This document shows, in pieces, positions 21,902-34,419 of a stretch of DNA of 64,000 nt. How positions within the stretch are numbered: the stretch's first letter is position 1; the number at the start of each line of letters is the position of its first letter. The notes under the pieces were generated by a model. It had not been told where the DNA came from. It saw only the letters and a program-made list of their open reading frames with translations, and made no database searches. Both the position numbers and the translations under genes were made by a program. This DNA comes from Chamaecyparis obtusa (taxonomy: Eukaryota > Streptophyta > Pinopsida > Cupressales > Cupressaceae), in NCBI GenBank assembly GCA_027943335.1, contig BSBK01001161.1:322501-386500 (forward strand). The letters are read 5' to 3'.

Positions 21902-22259
21902 GAATTATATTCTCTCTCATTGATCCCTTGGGACCACAAAATTGATTCTCCTTGAACAACAACCCACTTTGCAAATTATAGTCAAAAAATTGAATGTGGA
22001 AATGGTTCTAAAAATTAGAGCATACCTTGTAAGCCTTTGAGAAATATGCATAATTTTTGTAGAGGTCCTTGAAGCTATCTATCCCTATGCTTTGGAGTTG
22101 AACCTCCTTGACTATCAAAAGCCTCCTACTTAATGCATATGTTACCTTGTCCAATTGTCCCTTCTTTTTCTTGATGTTGAAGGTGAAGGCCTACAGATAC
22201 TCCATCCATTTGATATGTCTATTAATTAGCTTCTCTTGGGTGTTGATGTAACTCAAGGC

Positions 22260-22529
22260 TTAATTGTCTATGAAAACCACAAACTCTTTAGGAAGGAGGT
22301 AATGCCTCCACTTCCTAAGTGAATAGAATAAATCATATAGCTCCAATTCATGCGTTGAATACTTCTTCTTAGCCTCATTAAGCTTCTCACTGAAGTAGGC
22401 TATGGGCCTATCTTCTTGACTCAACACTCCTACAACTACTAAGCCACTTGCATCACACTCCAAGGTGAATAGTTTATCAAAACTAGGTAGTAGGACAATG
22501 GGTTGTGTTGCCACTTGCTGCTTTAACAT
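22260..22529 (-). pseudogene. Gypsy-1 RNase H
   Basis: 89 residues with the start of the gypsy RNase H domain: TLECDASGLVVVGVLSQ (catalytic Asp), RPIAYFSEKLNEAKKKYS, then YSTHELELYDLFYSLRKWRHYL. The frame then breaks; 21910-22260 continues in decayed form to the integrase. Confidence 0.87.
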
Positions 22530-22822
22530 CTCAAATTTATTACTAGCTTCTATTGTCCATGTAAACTTGGTCTTAACTCCACCCTTTATGGTGTCTAGGA
22601 CTAGTGCACATATGCCACTAAACTTCCTTATGAACTTCCTATAAAATTGAGCAAGACCATGAAATATTCTTACTTATGTCCCTGGGGTTGGTGTAGGCTA
22701 ATTTGTGATAGCTTCCACCTTTCTTGGGTCCATTTTCAGCTGACCTTTGGATACCAAAAATCCTAAATAAACTAGCTCTTGTTGAGGAATTCACATATCT
22801 CCAAGTTGATTACCAACTGTTC

Positions 22823-23427
22823 CTAATGGAGTCTCTTTAGTATAATCTTCAAATGTTTTAGATGCCCATCTTTTGTCTTGCTGAAGATGAGTACATCATC
22901 AAGATATACCACCATAAATCTACCTGTATAGTTCTTTAGCACTTCATTCATCATCCTCATGAATGTTCTAGGGGTGTTAGTAAGCCCAGATGGCATTACA
23001 TGCCACTCATATAACCCTTCATTAGTATTAAAGGATTTTTTCCACTCATCTGCATCCTTTATTCTAATCTGGTGGTAACCATTGTTAAGATCCAACTTGG
23101 TGAAGTATTGGGCTCCTCCTAAATAGTCCATGAAGTCCTCAATCCTAGGTATGGAAAACCTATACCTGATTGTTATTTAGGTAATGGCCCTTGAATTAGT
23201 GCAAAGTCTCCATTTTCCCCCTTTCTTGGATGCTAGGAACACTGGTACTGCACATGGGTGAATGCTCTTCTTGATGAGCCCCTGATCAAGCAATTCTTGA
23301 ACTTGTCTTTCCACCTCTTGATTCTACTCTAGTGTGAGTTTATATGCTACATTATTTGGTAATGAGGCCTCTAGTATGAAGTCAATTTCATGACTTATTT
23401 ACCTCTTAGGTGGTAGGGTTTCTAGTG
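22823..23427 (-). pseudogene. Gypsy-1 reverse transcriptase
   Basis: The frame runs from the edge of the solo LTR. The upstream part (about 23427-23160) reads through stops with LPPKR, QELLDQGLIKKS and ASKKGGKWRLC, which are the first RT blocks. The 102-residue open part (23131-22823) contains [16 protein letters not shown], the MPSGLTNTP block and the catalytic YLDD box in [13 protein letters not shown]. It copies element RNA into cDNA. It was joined to the protease-linker at 27612 before the solo LTR inserted. Three stops upstream of 23131 inactivate it, even without the insertion. Confidence 0.92.
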
Positions 23428-23432
23428 TCCCA

Positions 23433-26400
23433 TGTAATACCTCTCCTATGGTGATACTTAGACTTTGCTGATTTGGACATTTTTATTATGATGGTCAGGA
23501 CTATACATTTACATTTATGTTTTGTGAATGATGATATGATGGATATGCTCATTTATGGTTATCATTTATATGTTTATGAGATTAGAAAACCATCTATTTT
23601 TATATGTTTTATGGATCTAACCCAATGATTTGAATCTAACCATTATCATGATGTTTTATGTTTCATGGATATGTGTTGGATGTGTTTTCATGACTCAGGA
23701 TGAAGTCATAGTTACTCACTTAGTTGAGGTCCACACGATGTATCGATCCTGGTCATCTTCTTGTATATATTTGATTTGTATATCCATATGTATATATATG
23801 TATCTCTTCTTGGTGATGTAGGATTGCAGGTACTGGGTATCATCTCCACTTGGCTTCACAAGTCTGAGTGATCCCTCAAAATCCTCGATCATTGTTGTTG
23901 TTACGGAGATATCACCAGGTTCCATAGGAAGAAACTTCACCTTTGATCCTTTTATCCTTAGGTGGGAAGTGTTGTGTCAGTCCCTTGTGTGGATATATTA
24001 TGTGATCTCTCAATTTACTGGTTTTGTGGGTCTTGTAGTTAGTTTCTTGTCTTTTGTATTCATTGTGAATGAAGTTTTGAGTATAGTGGTTCTAGTTGTC
24101 TTTATGGTATGTTCAATTCTATTAGTAGATTATTGATGTGAATTTGAGGGTATGATTTAGTAATTTATCTTTATTATTAGCTACTTATGTACTAGCAGAT
24201 CTTGTTAGGAACGAGTTAGTATGTGATTGAAATATGTGATTTTAATATCAATAATAATAAAGAATTTTATGGTATTATCTTTATAATATCCATAATAACA
24301 AAATGTCTATGGCAATAAAAAAATAAAAATAAAATAATAATAAATATTTTTAATAATAGTGGTATGTTTCACCTTGTATATATATCACTATTGCATTTTG
24401 TAAAGAATATGGATTGAGTGTGTAAATAAATAATATGCTTCATAATAATAATATTATGTTTGCAATAATATTTATAATAATAATAATATATGTACACATA
24501 GGCATATGGGTGCACACATATGCATATGCATACATATATTTATATAATTATTGGTGAGTAAGTAATTATTACATTCTATTAATGAATAATTAGATTAGTT
24601 AATGATATGGTTGTAAATAATAATAATAATTATTAACTTCCCTAAAGTAAAGGAAACATAAATTTGATTACGGTAATAGATTATAGTTTTATTATAAAAA
24701 AAAATTATTTATCCCTTTACGGGAATGGTTTTACAAACTGTATTGTTAACGGATAACTAGTGGATAGTTGCATCAATTGGAGTACCTGTCCAACTACTCC
24801 CCAATCTATATACAGGAAAGACTTCCTGTGTGAGAGGGGGTTGGAGGAGAGTTGTGTCGAGAAGAAGATAACAAGATTAGTATTATTCTGGTAGGAATAT
24901 TGTATTTGTGAGGAGAGAAATTCATCATTCTTTGAGAGTGGCATTTGGTTATTTTCAGAAGAGGATGGAGATTGCACCCAGGAGGATTTGAAGAAGTGCT
25001 GAAAGGGTTGAGAGGATTGGACTAGTCTTCATCAACTAAATCTCCATAGGACTCCAAGTTGGAATTCATCCTGAGAGTTATCTCTCTTTTGTGATATGAA
25101 AAGATGAAAATCTAGTTGAGTGTTTCTCTGTATATTCATTGTTGATATAAATTATAGAATGTTGTGTTTTATATATATCATTGTCCCTGTATTAGTGATT
25201 TGAAGAGTAGGAACATGTTGAATGGATTTATTTCCTGTATTGAGTATAAACAAATATTTATGCATTTATAGGAGGTTCTAGGGTCCTTAGCATTCTCCTT
25301 GTATTTCCTCTCTTATCCAGAATGTCCATGAGTTCTTTGAGGCTTTAGAACTTCTGTTTCAAACCCACAGTTTCATATTTTTCTTTGCACTACTTTTCTT
25401 TGCCTGGATCTAGAATAGATATGTTGGATAGATAGAATGGATTGATGGGCTGTTTCTGAAGGGAAACAAGGAGATCTCAAATGAGTCATGTTCAAATTAG
25501 GCAACCCTAGTTCCCATAATGCCCAATTTTACCCGCAAGACAAAGTTGATAGTCGTATTTTGTAGTTTTTGGGCAATCAGTTAGTGATGACCGAGTAAGT
25601 CAATGGTGACCGAGTAAGGTAGTGATGACCGAGTAAGGTAGTGTTGACCAAGTAAGTCATTGGTGATCGAGTAAGTCAATGGTGACCGAGTAAGTTAGTG
25701 GTGACCGAGTAAGTTAGTGGTGACCAAGTAAGTTAGTGGTGACTGTGAAACTAGTGTCAGCTAAGCAGTCTGTGTTAACCGAGCAGACTGTATGAACCGA
25801 GCAGATTAGTGTTAACTGTTAACTGATGAAAATAGGATTCAGGCTTTATACAATTAAGTATAAGTTTACATACTTTAATTTCTTATACTTTAAGTTATAC
25901 TTGTATAAAGGGTTTAGGTACCTTTTGGATTGATTGGGATAGGTTTCAACTTCCTAGGAGTTAAGTTGTAACTTTTAATTTTTAGATTTTTAATAAAATC
26001 AGACTTAGTCAAATTTTAGGCTTAGTTAAATATCAAGCTTAGAATGAAGTTCATGGAACATTATCTTTTGGTATATGGAACTTTGAGTAAATCGTAAATG
26101 TGTTCATTCCTTGTTTGGTAGAGGTTATGTTCAAGGTGTTTGGATGCCTTAATAGGGTTAGGATGTGTGTAGGAAGTAGTTTAGAGTTTAGGGTTGTCTA
26201 AGAAGATCATGACCATTCTAAACATCCTTAAACATTCCTAATTTCCTCTAAAACATCCATAAATTATCTTATTATTTTCTACTCTTTGATGCAGTCTTAC
26301 AAAAGTGTTTATGATATGTTTTTACTACATGTATGATGTGGTTGTGATATGTGGGTTAAGGGTAGAAAACCTAACGACACCTAGTGAGTGGCTCTCAGTG

Positions 26401-27606
26401 CGGGGCCGGGGCCTAAGTGGCTAGTACCAGGATAACTGACTGAAGAGTTATTTTAACAAGTGATAATTTAATTAAAACTTATGGGAATGGGTTCAAACAT
26501 GTAAAAATATTAAATGTGCCTTGCCCATGCCATTAGTGCTAGTAAAGGCTATGGATGGGAGTGGGAGAAGGTGCCTATGCGTAGGTATGATCGAATGGTA
26601 CTTGTCTGTATGAAAGGCATTCAGTTCCACATGTGCCTACTTGGGGGCCAGGGCCCAGAGTGGCTAGTAACAGGACAACCCAAGGGGTGAGGGCTATGTG
26701 ATGACACTCACGTAGGTTGTTGCTTAGAGTTTCTACTAAGCCTTAGAACCTGTTTGGGGAAAGATTTATACTTGGGCTTTCTTTTCATTTATTATTTGGG
26801 AAAGGTAACCTGACCCTAGGTTTAGCCTAGCTATTCCTTCTTTGCGGACCCTGGTGTTTATCTCCTAGCACGGGGGAGTGGGCCTTTGGGTTTCCACGTG
26901 GTTGGGTGGTAAACATTTTATCAAGGTATCTTTTTCAGATCCAATGTTTGAAGATTCATGCTTGCTTATGTACCAATTTTTGAAGAATAAAGGCTTTGTA
27001 ATTATCTTTCATGATGTAAAGTTAGTATTACCTCCTAAGTGGAGATGAATGTAATGTAATCATTGATGTAATTCAAAATGATGTATTTGAAATGGGTAGA
27101 CTTAGGAAAAAGGGAAAAAGGGGATGTGAACTTTATGTATAAGATGTATGTTGGAGAAGAAAATGATTTTTAATTAAGTAGTATGATTTTAATTAGTGAT
27201 GATGCAAGAAAAGGCTATTGAATAAAAAATGTATTATTTGAAATGTATCAAATGATTTAGATGGTTCTATTTGATTTAAAGGTTATATTTTTCATAAAGA
27301 ATACTTAGGAATATAGATGATTTGAAATGGAAAATTGAAATGAAAGTACTATGTAGTTCTTAATAAAGAATCTTATAGTGATATGATGTAATTTGCTTTG
27401 AGAAGTATATCTTGTTGTTAGTTTACTTCATGGACTTAAATGAATCATGCATTAAATAGAAGGGAACCTTGGGAGGAAACTAAGTTTAAGTTTTGTTCAT
27501 ATAATTGTTTTAAAAATTCAAAAAAATTTCATAAATCATTACTTAGGTTTTTCTTTTATAAAGAGAATCTTTTTTCTCTTCCCCGGTCCCCTTGTGGGGT
27601 ATGACA
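23433..27606 (-). mobile_element. Solo LTR, family S, copy B (4.17 kb), inside Gypsy-1 pol
   Basis: It begins TGTAATACCTC and ends GGTATGACA on the + strand, so it is inverted relative to copy A. It is flanked by a perfect TSD TCCCA (23428-23432 and 27607-27611). The sequences on both sides are Gypsy-1 pol, and joining them restores continuity of the RT region. No primer site or coding frame is present. It shares with copy A the GC-rich boxes and the segment at 23720-23960 (16610-16860 in A). Confidence 0.88.
25584..25755 (+). repeat. 19-bp minisatellite, about 9 units
   Basis: Unit consensus gtggtgaccgagtaagtta with small variations, in register every 19 bp. A more degenerate tail (…ttaaccgagcagactg) runs to about 25820. 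It lies inside solo LTR B and is absent from copy A. Confidence 0.9.
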
Positions 27607-27611
27607 TCCCA

Positions 27612-28030
27612 TCACTTACAATATCCTTATACTTACCAAGTAACTCTTGAATCTCCTTTGGTAGTGGTGCTTGAGTAGACTTCTCTTCTTCTTTAGGATT
27701 CACTACTATGTCATATCCATCACTATCCCTTTCTTGGAGTGCATGTAGAAACTCCTTAAAACTACTAAACAACACACTAGGATCCTTGGATTGTTCCCCT
27801 TCTTCTTTTAGCAAGGATTGTAACTTGAAGGTACTTCCATCCTTCTTAAAAGTGACAGTGTTGTCCTTCCCATTATATATGGCTTCTCTGTCAAATTTCC
27901 ATAGACTTCCTAATAGTAGGTGGCATGCATACATGGGTAGCACATCACACAACAACTTGTCTATATACCCACCAATAGAAAATTGAATCCATGCTTGGTC
28001 CTTTACTAGGACACTATGTCCCTTATTCAA
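27612..28030 (-). pseudogene. Gypsy-1 protease C-terminal part and linker to RT
   Basis: The open frame starts LNKGHSVLVKDQAWIQFSIG and includes the typical chromovirus phrases DVLPMYACHLLLGSLWKFDR and NTVTFKKDGSTFKL, then an acidic linker ending IQELLGKYKDIVSDGMS at the solo LTR boundary. Just upstream (about 28150-28100) the expected catalytic Asp-Gly-Gly-Ser of this protease family reads Asp-Ala-Asp-Ser, so the active site is altered. It would cleave the Gag-Pol polyprotein. Confidence 0.85.
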
Positions 28031-29420
28031 CCATGTTACCTATTAGGGATTGGTATGAGGTAACTTGGGAAGATTGAGCTTCTTGACTGCCTCCTCTGCA
28101 TTAATTTTTTCTATAGAATCAGCATCAATAATCACTTTGAAAACTTTACACGTGACTTTACACTTCACTCTAAAGAGTTCTCTTCTTTGCATTGGCTCTT
28201 TCTTTGTTGGCTATCTAATGAGTACCCTCCTAAACATGAGCTTCTCACCCATTTCTAATTCAATATGGCTAACTTCCCATGACTTGACACTTGAAGTGAC
28301 CTCTTGATTTTAGGCCACTCTCTTTTCTATATTTGAGGAAGATGCCTTATTTGGTCACCTATAGGTTGGATGTCCCATATTTCCACAATTATAACATTTC
28401 ATGCTAGAAAAATATGAATTTCTTCTACTTTCACTTATACCCCAATTGGAGCCTCCTTGGTTTCCTCTATGTCTACCGAATTTCCATCTTGAAGAAGACT
28501 CACTACCATGCTCTACAAGTTTGGACTCTCCCTAACTTCTTTGTTCAGTCCCTCTACCCTAGTAACTTCCTCTATGTCCCCTTCGGTCTCTTCCTATACC
28601 CCTTCTCTTGGAGGTTTGATCTTTTTTCTTTCTACTCTTGTCTTAAATATTGATGGCTAGTTGATAACATAGGTGTACTATCTTGGGACTGAGAAGAGTC
28701 ATTTCTTCTTGAATACTCCACTTCAAGTCATTTAAATATTTGGCTACTTTAATGCTTTCATCCTCTGACACATTTGACCTCATGCAAAGGTTTTGAAATT
28801 CCTCTATATAGGAATTCACATCAAGCTCCTTTTATCTTAAAATCTATCTCTTTTTATGGAGTGGAATATCATAGTCATCTAGCATGTAGACTTCTCTTAT
28901 TTTTCTCACCATGCCCTTCTAAGTAGAGATTGGATTATTTCCTTCCTTTTCTCTCCCAGTTTGGATAAACTTCCACCATGTTAAGGTAGATCCTGTAAGC
29001 CTATATTTGGCCACTCTTACCTTCTATATCTCGATGACCCCATCACATTAGAATGGTTCTCCATTCCTTCTATCCATTCCATGACTAGATTTGCCTCCAT
29101 CTTTCAACTAGATAAAGGTATCCCTTCTAGAGCCTTCACACTCATGGATTTAAAAGATTTCAAGAGGGACCTTCTTCATGTAGCATAGGCTCTGGATATG
29201 GATTCTTATCCTCTTTAGGAATCTCCTTGTCCTTTTCTTCTCTCCAATCCAACTTATCAATGACTTCTTTAGTCTTTATCTGCACTTCACCCAATGCATG
29301 TTCCAATTAGGCTATTCATTCTCTTATCAACCTATTGTCCTCTTCTTGGTCCTCAACTTTCTTGGCTAACTCCACATTAGTCACCATGTTTGAAGACCCA
29401 TTGGATTCATACTCTGACAT
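28031..29420 (-). pseudogene. Gypsy-1 gag
   Basis: A start ATG at 29420 (MSEYESNGSS) opens a frame that can be followed with many stops to the zinc knuckle CYNCGNMGHPTYR at about 28355-28399. There the last Cys codon is TGA (28355-28357). Between them are the Gag phrases LTGSTLTWWKF, ELDVNSYIEEFQNL and ESIKVAKYLNDLK. It would form the capsid and bind RNA. It is broken by many stops. Confidence 0.82.
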
Positions 29421-29448
29421 GCACTATGTAATCCCAAAAACTTTTGGG

Positions 29449-29460
29449 GCTCTAATACCA
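29449..29460 (-). promoter_or_regulatory. Gypsy-1 primer binding site (tRNA-iMet)
   Basis: Minus strand TGGTATTAGAGC, one transition from TGGTATCAGAGC, three bases after the LTR end at 29464. Confidence 0.85.
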
Positions 29461-29463
29461 ATC

Positions 29464-30885
29464 TGATAGGGAGGTTGGGAGCACTAATCACTAACCCTTT
29501 ACTAGGTCCACCTAGTGACCCCTTAGTGTCTCAAATGACATAAATTACCTTAAGGACTCCTTAAAAGGTTCAATCCTCTAGTATTGAATCCCAATCAAAC
29601 TACTAATTTACCCCTACCATGACAAAACATGATTCTTGGTGCTTACTCCTTCCATGTACACTTTGACCCTTAAAACTAGGATAAGGGCTCATCACCTCCA
29701 AATGGACATAGGAAGTTGAAGATATAAGGAGGTTTTGGAAAATATCTTATTTGGTTCCATTTGATCCCTTTTAACTCTTACTTCATCAATCTCACTTACT
29801 GATCTTGCACTTCCTTCTTTATTTAGGGCTACAAGGGACAACCCTAAATTAGGCCTCCTCCAAGAAAATAGGGTATTTCACCTATTTTCTCCCAAATGAC
29901 CTTAAAAAAAAAGTATGGATTCTTGTAAGATTGGCTAACATGTCATGGATTTTTGAGGTTTTAGGCTTTCTCCAAGCCATACAATCCGCTAACCAAATAT
30001 AGGTGATTTTGGTAGAGTTTGAGGCTTTTACTGATTGCATGAAGTGTTATTTGTTTTTGGGTGATAAAAATGATTGATCACACCCTCTCCTTGCATAAAT
30101 ATCTTTTCAATGATATTTTATATTTTCTCCAACTACTAATTCACATTATCCTATTCATCCCTACAACATATCTTTCTTCTTGGCTCAGTCCTTCCTAACG
30201 GGGCTTACCATGGCTCGCCTAGGGCTTGACTATAAAATTTCTTAGGATGCATTTTAGGGACCCTCCTTCTACATGTGATATAGTTATGGAGTCTACTCAC
30301 TATATGTAAAAATATATACATAATGAACGGTGGGATGGTGAGTTAGATCCCCATGTCTAGAACTCTCCTAGTATCAACCAGTGAGAAGTGCTAGAACAAA
30401 TGAATTAAACTAGAACAATCGAATGAATAGAAAATATAAAATAGTTGTAGAAATTGAAGGTAAATATATACATTAAAAACTAAAAACAACTATAGATCAG
30501 AATCTAACTTATATTTTCACTCATGAATTCCCTGTTTCATGAATTGTATTCAAAACTAAGCATTGTTCACACTTCCAAAAATTGTTTTTCGTAGAGACCA
30601 ACCTTGGGATTTGGTCCAAAGTTCACTTATATATCCATAAGATAGGTTTAGGGAAGTTTTAGACTCCTCTTAATCTGATTAGGGCTTTGAGACAACTTTG
30701 GATCGAGCAACTTTTCAAAGTTGCAAAAGTTGCTAAGCAACTTTTTCAACAATTTCAGCAAGTTTTCAAATCTTGCTTCCTAGAGACCATAAGAAGGTCC
30801 TATGGAGTTTTAGACCCCATATTAACTCCAAAATGGATTCTTCACACACTCTAAAGCTTATGACATCATCCTAACATCATCTACT
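29464..30885 (-). repeat. Gypsy-1 5' LTR, part adjoining gag
   Basis: Aligns with 18997-20420. It is interrupted at 30886 by Copia-1; the remaining 180 bp are at 37775-37954, giving about 1597 bp in all without the insertion. A TATATA word on the minus strand near 30627 matches the one in the 3' LTR. Confidence 0.9.
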
Positions 30886-32072
30886 TGTTAGAAATCAAAG
30901 ATCCCCAAGATAACTAAGAGGAGGGGGGTGAATCAGTTATTTGATAATTGAACCATTTATCAACTTCAATAACAACTTCAACAGCTTTAAACCATATAAT
31001 CAATGTAGTAACAAACCATAGAAAGATAATCATACACAATGAGACAATAACACAAGATATGTTAACTAGGGAACCTCTTGATTAAAGAGTAAACCCCGGT
31101 GGGAATGATGCCCACAAAAAGATGTACTAATATGAAAGTTCCTTGTGAAAGGATGGACCCTATTAGGAGTCTTATGAAATAAATTTAGTACATATGAATC
31201 TCTATTTGGAGATTTTGAATCCCTGTTAAAAGATTCTAACCCTATTAGGAGTTATGGAAGACAAAAGGACCCACTGCCCAAACACCTTCAAGGCAAGATC
31301 TCTAAACTCACTATCCAAAAGATCTTAGGATTATTCAATAGAATAATATGAAACATGTTACCTCCTTCTCATTGTGCCAAAACCACACTCTCTACTACAC
31401 AAGATCAAAAATCCAGATCTTTGTACTTCACAAGTCTTCCTTCATCACTGAATTAGCTCTTTTCTTCACTTCATGCATATATTCGCACCACAACTTTCAC
31501 AATTTCATATCACAACTATTACAATCCCATCACAACAAGGAAAAAATTCATCAAATAATTACAAATGAGTCAGCATGCAAATACAAAATAATAATTTCAA
31601 CACGCTACATCAAAATTACATAAAAACTGTCAGCTTCCAGATACAATAATTTTCCAATCATGTGACCTAAAAGTTTGCATTGTGAACCATGTCACCAAAA
31701 ATGAGTCTCAAACTTCCCTTTAACTACACAGAATCAGATTCAATCCCGGTTAGGAGATATCCTCCGATTACCAAAAACCGCTACTCAGGAACACTGCCAG
31801 AATACTACTTCCACGAAAATGCTTATAACTTTCATGAATAAATGAATTTATTTTTTTGATCTTAACCATGGGATAATAACACACCAAAGAACATACCATC
31901 AACTATGCATAGCTCAATTTACAATATAACATGTGCGCAAAACAAAACTATGCCTGCTTCTCTGCTAAACTCTAGAATAACACTGTGTTGACATCAATGA
32001 CAATCATAGCCATGAATGCAACAACCATTGCTATAGAATGACTACCAAAGGATTTAGCATACATTCCTAACA
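30886..32072 (-). repeat. Copia-1 3' LTR
   Basis: 1187 bp, + strand TGTTAGAAA to CCTAACA. Near its outer end it carries the G-rich motif gaggaggggggtgaatcag shared with Copia-2. It is followed by the polypurine tract (minus GGGGGAGA, 32074-32081). Confidence 0.93.
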
Positions 32073-32406
32073 ATCTCCCCCATTGGCATTGATGGAAACA
32101 TAGATGAAAAACATCCAATGTTCCAAAAATCCAATCACTGTTGCTCAACTGCTCTGCTGCTCTTAATCAATCAAATCCTGCTTTGTTTTCCTATTCAATC
32201 TCTCCAACTAATGTAGTTCCTCAATTTTTTTCATGATTCTCTCCCCCATTGACATCAATGAGAAAAATTATATCACAAAATACATTCACAAGAGTCCTCA
32301 TGACTCATCTTAGATACACATACTCCCCCACAGAGTAAGTACTAACATCCAATCTAGAAAATAGATAGGGCCATATTCCACTGGACGGATGCAACCAACT
32401 ACATCA

Positions 32407-33189
32407 TTACTCAAAAGTAGGCTGGGGCATAACCCCAAGCATACCTCTTAGATACTCAAATGTATCCTTAGCCAAAGGCTTAGTAAATATATCTTCTATC
32501 TGCTCCTTTATGCTTATGTACTCTAGTCTGACTTCTTTCTCTGCAACTTTCTCTCTTACAACATGATACTTGATCTCTATATGCTTAGTTTTAGAATGTA
32601 AAACCAAATTTCTTGACATACTAACTGTACTTATATTGTCACAATGTATGATAATAGGCTCATCAAACTGAATTCCAATATCCTTCAACATTTGCTTCAT
32701 CCAAATTATCTGATTGCAATTGTTTGTTGTTGCTACATATTCTGCTATACTCTGTGAGATATAATTCTACTTTTTTCTCAACCAAGAAACTAATCTTCCT
32801 CCAAGAAAAAAGGCTCCACCACTGTTGCTTTTCTTATCATCAACACTGCCTCCCTAATTAGCATCAGTATATGCACATAGGGTAAAATCATCAGAAGTTC
32901 CATACCATAATCCATAGTCCATTGTGCCTCTAAGATATCTCAATATCCTCTTTACTGCTACATAATGTCACTCTCTAGGTTCAGGTTGAAATCTTGCTAC
33001 CATTCCAATTGAATGTTGTATATCTGGTCTAGTGTGTGTCAAGTACTGCAATCCACCAATCATGGATCTATATTTCTTTTGCTCAACTGTTGGTGTCTCA
33101 TCTTTACTAGATAGTTTATGTCCTATAACCATAGGTGTTCCAACTGGTTTACAATTCTCCATGCCAAATCTTTTCAAAAAATAATTCAA
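32407..33189 (-). pseudogene. Copia-1 RNase H region
   Basis: The open frame 33189-32968 gives NYFLKRFGMENCKPVGTPM and GGLQYLTHTRPDIQHSIGMV. A decayed central part at 32967-32701 holds the first RNase H blocks, and 32700-32407 gives IHCDNISTVSMSRN (catalytic Asp), HSKTKHIEIKYHVVREKV and the C-terminal QIEDIFTKPLAKDTFEYLR. It would remove the RNA strand during reverse transcription. At least two stops lie in the middle. Confidence 0.9.
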
Positions 33190-33198
33190 GTACTTTGT

Positions 33199-34419
33199 CT
33201 AACTTACAAAGATACCATCTTTATTTTGTGTTATCTGTAATCCCAAAAAGTATTTCATTTCTCCAATCATACTCATTTCAAATTTTCTCTTCATTTCATC
33301 AGCAAATTTGTCACTAGCTTCATCTTCTCCTCGAAAAATAATGTCATCAACAAAAATAACCAAAACTAACAATCCATTCTCAATTTCTTTTGTGTATAAG
33401 TTACTATCAGCTATTCCTTTTGTAAATCCCAATTTTAACAAATACTTATCCAATCTAGCATACCAAGTTCTAGGTGCTTGCTTTAATCCATCCAATGCTT
33501 TCTTTAGTTTACATCCCATGTCTCCTTCTTGAGTCAAAGGAAAACCTTCAGGCTGCTCAATATATACTTCTTCTAATTCACCATTTAGAAATTGTGACTT
33601 CACATCCATCTGATACACTTTGAATTTCTTAAATGTTGCATAAGCCAAAAACATTCTTACTAGTTCAAGTATTGCCACAGGGGAAAAAGTCTCTTCATAG
33701 TCAATTCCTTCTTGCTATGAGTATCCCTTACATACCAATATTTCTTTGTTTCTAATTACTTCTCCTTGTTCATTCATCTTGTTCCTGAATACCCATTTAG
33801 TTCCAATCACATTTTTGTCTTTAGGTCTAGGGACCAATTCCCATGTCTTGTTCTTTTCAATTTGATCCAATTCTTCTTTCATAGCTTTAATCCAATGTTC
33901 ATCTTCACAAGCTTCATTAGTAGACTTAGGTTCAATTTGAGAAATCACACATAAATGTACCTTCTTTCTAGTCATAACTCCTCTATCCAAACTTCCAATC
34001 ACTTGTTCAACATGATGATGTCTTGATATATACCTATTAGGTGTCATAGTCACTAATCTTTCTTCAATTGTAGATTCTTCTCTATTTTCTTCAACATGAC
34101 TTTCATTCAACAATTCACTGTCAGTCTCAAAAAATTGTTTAGTAGCTTCAATATTAGGCTGAGGGTTAGTTCTTTCATCAAATTCATAATCAAGCATTCT
34201 TTCCTGAATTTTAAACTTCTCATCAACTTTTACATTTGCACTTTCAACAATAGTCTTAGTTCTCTTATTGTAACATCTATATGCTTGTCTTTTCAAAGAA
34301 TATCCAAGAAAAATTCCTTCATCACTTCTAGGGTCAAACTTTCCTATATCATCATCTCTCTGAATATAACATTTGCTTCCGAAAATTCTAAAATACTTAA
34401 GGGTGCATGTCCAAACCAC
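33199..34419 (-). pseudogene. Copia-1 integrase C-terminus and reverse transcriptase
   Basis: The frame 34419-33715 starts in the GSKCYIQRDD block of the integrase C-terminus and runs through [17 protein letters not shown], the start of RT. After a TAG at 33712-33714 the frame continues at 33678-33199 with [40 protein letters not shown] and the catalytic FVDDIIF box. It lies one frame off the gag-integrase phase, with the shift near 34400. Confidence 0.92.
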
